NCBI GenBank assembly: GCA_047619225.1
Contig: JBLHJX010000076.1
Location: 1-19,866 of the forward strand
Source: JABIFK01 sp047619225
GTDB lineage: Bacteria; Latescibacterota; UBA2968
Direction of reading: 5' to 3'
DNA length: 19,866 nucleotides
Under the pieces are notes generated by a model. That model saw nothing but the letters and a program-made list of their open reading frames with translations, was not told the DNA's origin and made no database searches. The translations under genes and the position numbers were made by a program. Below, one piece after another: positions 1 through 6,795 of the stretch. Within the stretch, counting starts at the first letter, position 1; every line of letters starts with the position of its first letter.

Positions 1-967
1 TGCCCCAAATGCGAACGTTCATGTTTGCGCCTTCGCTTTCGATGGCGTCGTCCCATACGCCTGCGATGAGGTTGCCGTAGATGTCGGAGTCGCGATTGGG
101 GCTGCCTTCAAAGCTGTAGTTGGAACCACCACCAATGGCGTCGTTGAAGCCGTGGTCGTCGGTAGTGACAATTTCATTGTACCGAATGATGTTGTTGCCC
201 GATGAGTTGCTCAAGCTAATGGCTTGAGGGCCAGAAGGATGGCCCGTGTCCCAATCGTTGGAACCGCCACGGGGGTCTTCGATGCGGTTGCGCTGAATGA
301 CAAGATGACCGGCACCACGACTGGCGGAGATTGCGCTGTCGTAACCACCCTCGTTGCCAAAGGTTCTGGGGCCACCAACACGTCCCCAAAAAGTGATGCG
401 GCAATCTTCAATGATAATGTGATGGCGCCCTTTGGCAATGCGAATGCCGTGGATGGCAGCGTTTTTGAGTTCAAGTCCACGAATGATGATGTAGTCGGCA
501 TCTATGGTGATGTTGTGATCGGCTTGGTTGCCTACGTCGAGGGTGGTTCGGGTTTTGGGTGGGGGGGTGAAGAGGTGATAACCTTTGGGGGTGCCTGATT
601 CGGTGATTTCGAGGGTGGATGATAGGGAGGTGACATGTGTGGTTTTGCTTATGGGGAATTGATCGCTTAGGGTACGGCTTTTGAGGGTTTCAGATTTGTT
701 ATTTTGGGTGAGTTGGATTTCGTATTCGGTGTTGGGGGTGAGGCCTACGATGCTGCCTCTGTGTTCGTTGTTGCGAGGGTCGTGGACGAGGCTGAGGGCT
801 TGGTGCCAGTCTTTGGATTTCTTGGGGCGATATCGCACGGTGCATTCGTTGGTGTCGTTGGAGGGGTAATAGAGGCCCAGGCATTCGAAAGTTGGGATGG
901 CGGCGGGTTGGGCTTGGAGGTTTGGGGTGATGAATAAGAAGAGGGCGAGTGTTAGGATATTTTTCAT
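1..967 (-). CDS. secreted FnIII plus right-handed beta-helix protein, 3' end outside window
   Basis: The frame is open from an ATG at 967 to the left edge, giving 322 codons without a stop. Residues 1-19 form a signal peptide (MKN, a Leu/Phe-rich core, then LQA before QPA), so export is expected. Residues of about 22-95 resemble a fibronectin type III module, with the ending GLTPNTEYEIQL. From about residue 130 onward there are repeating beta-helix rungs such as HHIIIEDCRI, HLVIQRNRI, NNIIRYNEI and DIYGNLI, as in NosD/pectate-lyase-like right-handed beta-helix proteins. Such proteins commonly bind or cleave polysaccharides, but I see no diagnostic catalytic site in this part. The Shine-Dalgarno sequence is weak. 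Codons are strongly C-ending (CTC, ATC, ACC, AAC), matching the strand bias of the window. Fold assignment is fairly sure; substrate is unknown. Confidence 0.8.
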   Translation of the reverse strand, partial: MKNILTLALFLFITPNLQAQPAAIPTFECLGLYYPSNDTNECTVRYRPKKSKDWHQALSLVHDPRNNEHRGSIVGLTPNTEYEIQLTQNNKSETLKSRTLSDQFPISKTTHVTSLSSTLEITESGTPKGYHLFTPPPKTRTTLDVGNQADHNITIDADYIIIRGLELKNAAIHGIRIAKGRHHIIIEDCRITFWGRVGGPRTFGNEGGYDSAISASRGAGHLVIQRNRIEDPRGGSNDWDTGHPSGPQAISLSNSSGNNIIRYNEIVTTDDHGFNDAIGGGSNYSFEGSPNRDSDIYGNLIAGVWDDAIESEGANMNVRIWG

Positions 968-1292
968 GGGGTGTCTCTGGATTTAAAAGGTTTTTTTAGG
1001 TCATAAGGCGATCTGTATTTGATTTTATCTTATTATGCCTTCGGCGACTTACTTTTCTTGAACACCCAAGAAAAGTAAGCAAAAGAAGGGTGCCACTGCG
1101 TGGGGCTTTAATTTTCTTCAGTGTTTTTACGAGCGGAGACCACCCTCACCTGCCCGCGCAGTTCCCGCCCCACCGCATATTCCATATGCCCCATCCACAC
1201 CCACCCACAACACCCACCAACTGCACAACGGCCCACACCACCGGGAGGCGGAATTCAGCGTTTTGCTTTTCCTCCCCTTGCCTTTCCGTGAT
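968..1292. other. gene-free spacer with repeat-like sequence
   Basis: This 325-nt stretch lies between two minus-strand genes. It contains the perfect palindrome described at 1048-1079. The DNA to its right is C-rich and low in complexity on the + strand, roughly 1140-1250. A 68-codon plus-strand frame at 1090-1296 has proline/histidine-rich, non-globular composition and no ribosome binding site, so I do not call it. From memory, the palindrome with its right flank (aaaagaagggtgcc) resembles a dispersed repeat seen between genes in many bacteria. I cannot confirm that here. Confidence 0.5.
1048..1079. repeat. perfect 13-bp inverted repeat, 6-nt loop
   Basis: The left arm cttacttttcttg (1048-1060) is the exact reverse complement of the right arm caagaaaagtaag (1067-1079), with loop aacacc. 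No T-run follows on either strand, so it is not a standard intrinsic terminator. It lies about 215 nt downstream of the hemJ stop and about 80 nt upstream of the beta-helix start. It is most likely a member of a dispersed palindromic repeat family. Confidence 0.8.
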
Positions 1293-1733
1293 CTAGAAAG
1301 GTTTGACGACGGCGAGGAAGATGATGACGACCATAAATCCGGCAGAGATGAAGCTGAGGGTGCGGAAGAAGGAGGCTTCTTTGGTGTTTTCTCCGTTGAC
1401 GAAATTTTTTCTGTGCTTGGAGAGCATGCCGTGGAGGCCTGAAAGGAGGATGACGAGTACAAATTTGAGGTGAAACCAGCCACCCACTTGGCCACCAATG
1501 GCAAAAATGAGCAGGATACCGGTGATCCAGACCAAGATCATGCAGGGTGTGAGCAGACTGCGCAACAAACGTTCTTCCATGGTTTGAAAGGTGGTGTCTG
1601 TTTCTGATCCGGCAAGTGTGTCGGCATGGTAGGCGTAAATGCGTGGCAAATATAACATGCCAAGCATCCACAGTGTGATGGACAGGATGTGGATGGTTTT
1701 GAGATAGGGATATATTTCTGCGAGGGTGCCCAC
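1293..1733 (-). CDS. hemJ: HemJ-like protoporphyrinogen oxidase, membrane protein
   Basis: The 146-residue product matches the HemJ (UPF0093) family in length and motifs: WMLGMLYLPRIYAYH near residues 22-36, MEERLLR at 52-58, PCMILVWITG at 63-72 and LHGMLSKHRK at 100-109. About four membrane segments are visible. HemJ oxidises protoporphyrinogen IX to protoporphyrin IX in the inner membrane during haem synthesis, in bacteria lacking HemG or HemY. His15 in the first helix is a conserved candidate haem-binding residue. The start is GTG at 1733, chosen because TAAGGAG lies 7 nt upstream and the family N-terminus aligns there. The gene is divergent from the STAS/HATPase gene, with about 210 nt between them for promoters. 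No other haem gene is in the window. Confidence 0.85.
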   Translation of the reverse strand: MGTLAEIYPYLKTIHILSITLWMLGMLYLPRIYAYHADTLAGSETDTTFQTMEERLLRSLLTPCMILVWITGILLIFAIGGQVGGWFHLKFVLVILLSGLHGMLSKHRKNFVNGENTKEASFFRTLSFISAGFMVVIIFLAVVKPF

Positions 1734-1944
1734 GATGACGCTCCTTAGGTGTGGTGTTTGTTGCTAATGATGAGAGATGGGTATAAAATACAATGTAGCG
1801 GTGTGCTTTTGAAGTTAAAAATGGGTTGCTGCCGTTGTGCATGACAAGGGCAATATAAAAAATCTTGATCTTGGGGGCTGATAGATACATTGTATTGGGT
1901 TTAGATTTATCAATAGGGTATTATATTTGAGCGATTGGGGCTGT

Positions 1945-2820
1945 ATGAATACTGAAAATACACTGGTGATTACAGAAAACAATCTATCGGCTGTGTCGTG
2001 TGACGATGTGATGCGCGATTTGGATGCGTTTATGCATCGGCGACAAGAAGACAATATTGTGCTGGATTTGTCGCAATTGGGTTTTGTTGATCCTTATGGT
2101 ATGGGCATCTTGTGTCTTATTGGACGGCATTTGAGTACGCGATATTGGGATATGACGTGCCGGTTGCCTGCGGATCCAGATGTGGTGAGTTATTTGACGC
2201 GTATGAAGGTGTTTGAGTCTTTGGCGTCTTATGCAACATTTGAGGGCACACCGCAAACAGAACGTCCGCCGATTCACAACGAGCGTTTGTTAGAGGTGAT
2301 GTCTATTGAACAGAAAGTGGATATTGAAACCGTATTGGGCGTGATTGAGCAGCGTGTGGGTGCGATTTTGAGTGAAGAGTTGCATTATACGGTTCGGGAG
2401 ATTACGGGGTTCAAAAATGTGGTGGCCGAGTTGTGTCACAATATTATTGATCACAGTGGGGATAAGGGATTTTTGATCGCCCAACGATATATGAATCATA
2501 AACTGAGGAAAAAGTTTGCGATTATTAGTGTGTGTGATTTGGGCATTGGGATTCGAGAGAGTTTGTCGAGCAAACACGATACGTCGTCTTGGAGTCACGG
2601 GCAGGCGATTAAGATGGCGGTGCAGAAAGAATTTTCGCGGGGGGATACACGGGGTTTGGGTTTGTATATTGTGGGGCAAATTTGTCAGGACAATGGGGGC
2701 AGTTTGCATATTCGGTCGGGTGATGAAAGGGTGTATATTCGGGGCGATCGGACGTATGTTCATCCTTCTGGAAATTTTCCGGGCACACAGGTGAGTATTA
2801 CACTTTATGAAAAACAATGA
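1945..2820 (+). CDS. STAS domain fused to HATPase_c (anti-sigma-kinase-like) regulator
   Basis: The 291-residue soluble protein has two parts. Residues 1-95 resemble a STAS domain, with IVLDLSQLGFVDPYGMGIL at about 38-56. Residues of about 150-290 form a GHKL ATPase: N-box E162, N166, D169-H170; G1 box D198-L-G200-I-G202; G2 box GLGLY at 237-241. There is no sensor, phospho-acceptor histidine or transmembrane segment, so it is closer to RsbW/SpoIIAB-type switch kinases than to sensor kinases. The phosphorylated Ser/Thr typical of SpoIIAA-like STAS domains (Asp-Ser) is replaced by Asp-Pro-Tyr at 49-51. I chose ATG 1945 because GGGG lies 4 nt upstream; an in-frame TTG at 1927 would add six residues. 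It is 35 nt ahead of a PhyH gene on the same strand and probably co-transcribed. Its target is unknown. Confidence 0.8.
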   Translation: MNTENTLVITENNLSAVSCDDVMRDLDAFMHRRQEDNIVLDLSQLGFVDPYGMGILCLIGRHLSTRYWDMTCRLPADPDVVSYLTRMKVFESLASYATFEGTPQTERPPIHNERLLEVMSIEQKVDIETVLGVIEQRVGAILSEELHYTVREITGFKNVVAELCHNIIDHSGDKGFLIAQRYMNHKLRKKFAIISVCDLGIGIRESLSSKHDTSSWSHGQAIKMAVQKEFSRGDTRGLGLYIVGQICQDNGGSLHIRSGDERVYIRGDRTYVHPSGNFPGTQVSITLYEKQ

Positions 2821-2855
2821 GTAGAGGCAGCGGTTCAAAATAAATGGAGATAGAG

Positions 2856-3674
2856 ATGACCGAGATTGAACAATATGAGTTTGATCGTCAGGGATATATT
2901 GTGATTAAGAATATGCTGACAGATCAAGAGGTCGCATCTTTGCGATCAACTGTAGATGTGTTAGAAGAGCACGCGTTAGAACATGTGGACACCCCCCCCC
3001 AAAAGGTGAGTGCTTGGGGAGCGACATATCATGTGAATGCAGAGAAGGGCTACCACGTTCAAGGATCAAATGCGGAAGGCAAAACGCTGATTGTTGAAGA
3101 TTTTTGGAATGCAGATTCAGCATTTGATGTGTTGTTGGATCATTCAAGGACAATGGATTATGTACGTGCGGTGGTGCGAAGCCGACCGACGATCAACAAT
3201 TCAGAAATTCGTATTCGGTACAAAGGGAATGCCTCAGGCAGCCATGGTGGGACCCGGCCTGATAACAGCAAATATCGATACGGTTTTGATGGACGCATTG
3301 ATTGTATGATGGTGCGGATGGTTTATTTTGTGCATGATGTGACAAATGAACAGGGTGCGTTTTGTGTGGTGCCCGGTACGCATAAGGGCAATTTGGCATG
3401 TCCTTATGACAGGGACCCTGATACAGAACCTGGAATGATTGGTTTGGAAGTTGAAGCGGGTGATGCGATTTTTTTTACAGAGCATTTGCGACACGGCGGT
3501 CTGACAAATCGTTCGGATCAGGTGCGCAAAACCATTCATGTTGGTTATGGCCCTTATTGGATGATGTCACAAAATATCGCAACAATGGATGAACCACAGT
3601 TTGTAACAAATGAGACAATGGCGCGATATACAACGCAACAACGCGATCTGTTCCGCCCGTGGCCAGAGAAGTAG
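2856..3674 (+). CDS. PhyH-family Fe(II)/2-oxoglutarate dioxygenase, His-x-Gly variant
   Basis: The 272-residue product has the phytanoyl-CoA dioxygenase layout: an N-terminal DRQGYIVIKNML segment, a central double-stranded beta-helix with GAFCVVPGTHKGN (168-180), the distal histidine H213 in LRHGGL, and R224 as the likely 2-oxoglutarate-binding arginine. The proximal metal motif expected as His-x-Asp reads H130-G131-G132. The next acidic residue is D136, in RPD. The family hydroxylates diverse small molecules; the substrate here cannot be read from sequence. I chose ATG 2856 because GGAG lies 5 nt upstream; ATG 2844 would add four residues and lacks that spacing. A run of nine C bases (2992-3000) lies inside the gene. 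The stop codon falls within a palindromic repeat (3671-3699). It is the second gene of the plus-strand cluster. Confidence 0.8.
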   Translation: MTEIEQYEFDRQGYIVIKNMLTDQEVASLRSTVDVLEEHALEHVDTPPQKVSAWGATYHVNAEKGYHVQGSNAEGKTLIVEDFWNADSAFDVLLDHSRTMDYVRAVVRSRPTINNSEIRIRYKGNASGSHGGTRPDNSKYRYGFDGRIDCMMVRMVYFVHDVTNEQGAFCVVPGTHKGNLACPYDRDPDTEPGMIGLEVEAGDAIFFTEHLRHGGLTNRSDQVRKTIHVGYGPYWMMSQNIATMDEPQFVTNETMARYTTQQRDLFRPWPEK

Positions 3675-3699
3675 GGTGCAGACTTCCGTGTCTGCCTGA
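3671..3699. repeat. short palindromic repeat overlapping a stop codon
   Basis: The unit reads GTAGGG, then an inverted repeat gcagac (3678-3683) / gtctgc (3690-3695), then CCTGA. A second unit at 12648-12674 has the same GTAGGG and CCTGA flanks around a different palindromic core. The TAG inside GTAGGG serves as the stop codon of the upstream PhyH gene. It sits in the 56-nt gap before the next PhyH gene and could form a small hairpin in the message. Confidence 0.65.
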
Positions 3700-3730
3700 T
3701 GGTGTTAAACATTTTGAAGGAACACAGATT

Positions 3731-4555
3731 ATGTATACAACAACCGAAAGTGTGATTGTGAAAGATGCCGAGCCATTTGGTGAGGCGAAGACACAAGCGC
3801 TTGTGACACAGTTTCATCGCGATGGGTATTTGTTTTTGAAGGGTGTCTTGAATAGGGACGAAGTGGAGATGCTTCGTGAGTTGATGGAGCGAAAGTATCA
3901 AGACCCCAAAATGCACGAAGAAGCAGGCGATCATATTCGGGGCATGAGTATGATGCGGATGTATGAGTATAATATCCATTTTCGCGATTTGATCGCACGG
4001 GAGCCGATTGTGAGTTTGGCCGAGGCGATTCTGGGTGATGATTGCCATATGATGTCACAAAATGCACTGCGGTATGAACCCGGCCAAGGGGGCGGTTGGC
4101 ACGTGGATGATCGGGTGCATGTGCCGTTGCCCGATGATATGCCACGACACGATGCGCGGCTTAGGTTGCCGTGTTTTGTTTTGAATACCTTGTTTCCTTT
4201 GAGCCGAATAGATGATGTGAAATATGGGGTGACCGAGGTGGTGCCCGGCAGCCATTATTCAGGCAGGCGACCCGGTGACCCACATGCAGAACCTGAATTT
4301 GATGGCCAAGGTCCCGTGTCGTTATTGGGCGAACCGGGTGATATGGTGATGTTTCACAATCAGGTGTGGCACAGAGGGCGAAAGAACGAGTCAGATCAGA
4401 TTCGCTATGTGGGTTCAGTCGTGTATAGCCAACGAATTATTGCACAACGGCTGTATCCGTTTATCGATTATCGGATGCCCGACTATGTGTGGCAAGGTGC
4501 AGATGAACGGATGCAACGGTTGTTAGGCCGGCATAAAAAAGGTGCATATGGCTAA
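3731..4555 (+). CDS. PhyH-family Fe(II)/2-oxoglutarate dioxygenase
   Basis: This 274-residue protein carries a complete facial triad: H124 and D126 in GGWHVDD, distal H214 in VWHRG, and R225 in QIRYVG as the probable 2-oxoglutarate ligand. VVPGSHYSGRR at 170-180 is the usual PhyH turn. The N-terminal FHRDGYLFLKGVL segment at about 28-40 matches the family start. It should be a soluble, Fe(II)-dependent oxygenase coupling 2-oxoglutarate decarboxylation to substrate hydroxylation; the substrate is unknown. I chose ATG 3731, with GAAGG 10 nt upstream; an upstream in-frame ATG at 3659 would run through the palindromic repeat and the end of the previous gene. It is only distantly similar to the preceding PhyH protein, so the pair is not a recent duplication. 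Confidence 0.85.
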   Translation: MYTTTESVIVKDAEPFGEAKTQALVTQFHRDGYLFLKGVLNRDEVEMLRELMERKYQDPKMHEEAGDHIRGMSMMRMYEYNIHFRDLIAREPIVSLAEAILGDDCHMMSQNALRYEPGQGGGWHVDDRVHVPLPDDMPRHDARLRLPCFVLNTLFPLSRIDDVKYGVTEVVPGSHYSGRRPGDPHAEPEFDGQGPVSLLGEPGDMVMFHNQVWHRGRKNESDQIRYVGSVVYSQRIIAQRLYPFIDYRMPDYVWQGADERMQRLLGRHKKGAYG

Positions 4556-4567
4556 ACCTACGGCATA

Positions 4568-4903
4568 AGAAGCAAACTCAAAATATCCAGAAAGTGGATG
4601 GTGGGGCAGATTAATGTATTGGTGGCGTTGACGGATATTGGGTCAGGTGATGGGCCAACGGTGTTGGTTTCGGGAAGTCATAAGAGTACCGAAGTGCATC
4701 CGCGTTTGTGGGTAGATGGCAAAGGGAAGGTCAGCCATGGTCGAGAACCGGCGGGTATGAAAGAGATGTATATGAAGGCTGGGGATGCACTGTTTTTTAC
4801 GGATGCCATTACACAACGGATGAGCAGCGGAAAATTATTCAGCCGGTTCCACCAAGGCAGTCGCCTGCATAAAAAAATTTCAAAACCCTTTGCTCAAATT
4901 TAG
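4568..4903 (+). pseudogene. remnant of a third PhyH dioxygenase gene
   Basis: The frame from 4568 to the TAG at 4901-4903 covers only the middle of a PhyH protein: MVGQINVLVALTDI, then GPTVLVSGSHKS, then AGDALFFTDAIT. The whole N-terminal half, with the His-x-Asp site, is missing, and an in-frame TAA lies at 4565. After AIT, where intact relatives have His-Gly, this reads Gln-Arg-Met and similarity stops, so the distal histidine is lost. Translation could begin at ATG 4598 (101 residues), but there is no convincing ribosome binding site. It follows the intact PhyH gene by 12 nt. I read it as a decayed third member of the cluster; a functional short protein is unlikely. Confidence 0.75.
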
Positions 4904-5060
4904 ACGCCGTGCTTCGGGTACAATCGGTGCAAGATCTGAGTGTTTGTTGCTTCCGAGAATAGGATTGTGTTTGAAAAACGGATAGAGGCTTCGGTCAAGT
5001 GCAGTGAGAGGGTTAGATGATAGAGGTTATTGCAAGATTAAAACGAAACTGTGCTTGGTT

Positions 5061-5093
5061 AAGCGAGATTGCATCATGCGATCTCGCTTTTTT
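5061..5093 (+). terminator. intrinsic terminator of the plus-strand cluster
   Basis: Arms aagcgagattgc (5061-5072) and gcgatctcgctt (5078-5089) form a 12-bp stem with one G-T pair and the loop atcat. Six T residues follow at 5088-5093. It ends transcription from the STAS/HATPase and PhyH cluster and separates it from the convergent sulfatase gene. On the - strand no T-run follows the stem. Confidence 0.85.
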
Positions 5094-5110
5094 AAAAAAG
5101 TATAATGCCT

Positions 5111-6490
5111 TTATTCTTCTTCCATCATCGCTTTGATCCGATCTTCATACAGACCATCATCTCTTGGCCATTCTAAGATCTCAGTATCTGGTGCATCGTT
5201 TTCTGGTAACCATTGCGAAAGTTCTTCCATCACGTCTTCCTGCGCAGGGTCCTCGGCCAGATTAAGCCATTCCATTTCATCGTTTTCATGATCGTAAAGC
5301 TCCTCAGATCCATCGGCATATTGAATGTACCGCCATTTTTCCGAGCGGATCGCGTGATTCCCGAGGCCGTGGGTGGTTATTGCAGGGCGTGGCCATTCGC
5401 GATCGGGGTTTGCCATGAGCGGTACCAAGCTCTGACCTTCTAATGTTTCGCGCTTGGGCAAATCACACAGTTCAATGAGCGTGGGATAAATATCAATGAG
5501 GCCTACGGGTTTTGAACATGTGCTGGCCAAATAGCCAGGTGCAGAAAACAACAGGGGTACCCGCGTAGCCTCTTCCCACAACGTGCTTTTCTTCCAGTGT
5601 TCCTTCTCTCCCAAGTGCCAACCGTGATCTGCCCACAATACAACCACTGTATTATCAGAATAAGCGCTCGTATTCAGTACACCAAGCAATCGACCAATCA
5701 ACGTATCGGCATAACTCATGCATCCCAGATAACATCGGATCGCTTCTTTCCACTGCCCTTCATCTTTAATGCGTTTGTGCGGACCTCGATTCGCCCACTT
5801 GCGTCCCACCTTAGATACATCGTCCAGGTCGTTTTCAAGAATATCTGGCAGCACAATGTCATCCAGATTGTATTGTTCAATATATTTTCTCGGCGTATGC
5901 CACATGAGGTGCGGTGATGTAAAACCACAGGTTAGAAAGAAGGGTTTGTCTTGTTCTGCCTGCAATTGTTCCACGCAATAACTGACAGACTTATAATCTC
6001 CCATCTCTTCATCCGCCACGTCCAGGGGTCCCCAGTCCAGATTTCCCATGTTTTCCATGCCATTGACAGGTAGGTGATCTGGGCTTGCGTTTGGATGCGT
6101 TTGGTTAAATTTGCTTGGTACATACGCATCCCACGACATGGGGTCGGGGAATTTGCCGTGGTATACTTTGCCACTTCCCATTGTGAGATATCCATTTTGT
6201 CTAAAATGCTGTGGCAATGTGACACAGTCTCGGCCGGCTTCTGAGAATCGCAAGGGTTGCCGATTGTTGTAGATACCTGTTGTAGAGGGGCGCAACCCGC
6301 TCATTAAGCTTGCTCGGGATGGATTGCAAATGGGAGCCTGACAATATGCGCGTTCAAATACGGTACTGCGTTTGGCCAATCGATTCATATGGGGGGTGAC
6401 TGCATGAGGTGCCCGATCTAAAAACCCCACGTAGTGATTCATGTCGTCAAATGAGATGAACAACACATTGGGTTTGTTATTTTTTGCCAT
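5111..6490 (-). CDS. type I (formylglycine) sulfatase, cytoplasmic
   Basis: The 459-residue protein has the arylsulfatase/alkaline-phosphatase-superfamily plan. The active-site motif CNPSR starts at C55, the cysteine expected to become formylglycine. D15 and D16 in the N-terminal FISFDDMNH motif, and D288-H289 in ADHGWHLGEKEHW, are the expected metal ligands. GKVYHG near 107-112 resembles iduronate-2-sulfatase-like members. There is no signal peptide, so it should act in the cytoplasm on an imported sulfate ester; the substrate is unknown. It needs a formylglycine-generating enzyme, which is not in the window. GGGAG lies 8 nt upstream of the ATG. Its + strand complement shows less G-over-C excess than neighbouring genes, which may mean recent inversion or transfer. 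Confidence 0.9.
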   Translation of the reverse strand: MAKNNKPNVLFISFDDMNHYVGFLDRAPHAVTPHMNRLAKRSTVFERAYCQAPICNPSRASLMSGLRPSTTGIYNNRQPLRFSEAGRDCVTLPQHFRQNGYLTMGSGKVYHGKFPDPMSWDAYVPSKFNQTHPNASPDHLPVNGMENMGNLDWGPLDVADEEMGDYKSVSYCVEQLQAEQDKPFFLTCGFTSPHLMWHTPRKYIEQYNLDDIVLPDILENDLDDVSKVGRKWANRGPHKRIKDEGQWKEAIRCYLGCMSYADTLIGRLLGVLNTSAYSDNTVVVLWADHGWHLGEKEHWKKSTLWEEATRVPLLFSAPGYLASTCSKPVGLIDIYPTLIELCDLPKRETLEGQSLVPLMANPDREWPRPAITTHGLGNHAIRSEKWRYIQYADGSEELYDHENDEMEWLNLAEDPAQEDVMEELSQWLPENDAPDTEILEWPRDDGLYEDRIKAMMEEE

Positions 6491-6494
6491 CTTC

Positions 6495-6795
6495 TTACTC
6501 CCTTAGACCAAATAAAAACACGGTTGATATATAAAGATGACGAAAGATAATCTGTAAACGTCTAAACTCAATGAGAAAAATGATTGCTTCGATCTCTTCA
6601 ACTGATTGGATGGCAAAGTGGGTCTCTGGTACGTTTTTGAAGATGACGTGACACCAAAGGATATTTCCTTTTTCATTGAGTGCCGGTTTATAGGGCAGCG
6701 AACCAAGGTGTCTCCAAATGCTTCCAGCCACTGATATCCTTTTAGGAAGGGCTGAAAGTCTTCGCAAACTTTGGTGAGATGTTGAGAATGGCTTT
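6495..6795 (-). pseudogene. unrecognised gene remnant between kinase and sulfatase
   Basis: This 300-nt gap would look empty, but one minus-strand frame is open across it and ends at a TAA 4 nt before the sulfatase start. About 6580-6720 reads like real protein, including LPYKPALNEKGNILWCHV and ETHFAIQSVEEIEAI. The last 25 residues look like translated spacer. The frame has no good start: its only Met lies inside the upstream kinase gene at 6860. I do not recognise the family. I read it as an N-terminally truncated remnant, although a short expressed protein cannot be excluded. It lies on the same strand as both neighbours. Confidence 0.4.

Noticed and set aside
224..598. 124-codon plus-strand frame and related short frames in 211-937
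   Set aside because: They lie antisense to the beta-helix gene, whose frame has a signal peptide and clear repeat rungs.
1255..1890. 211-codon minus-strand frame
   Set aside because: It overlaps hemJ in another frame, has Arg/His-rich low-complexity translation and no family resemblance.
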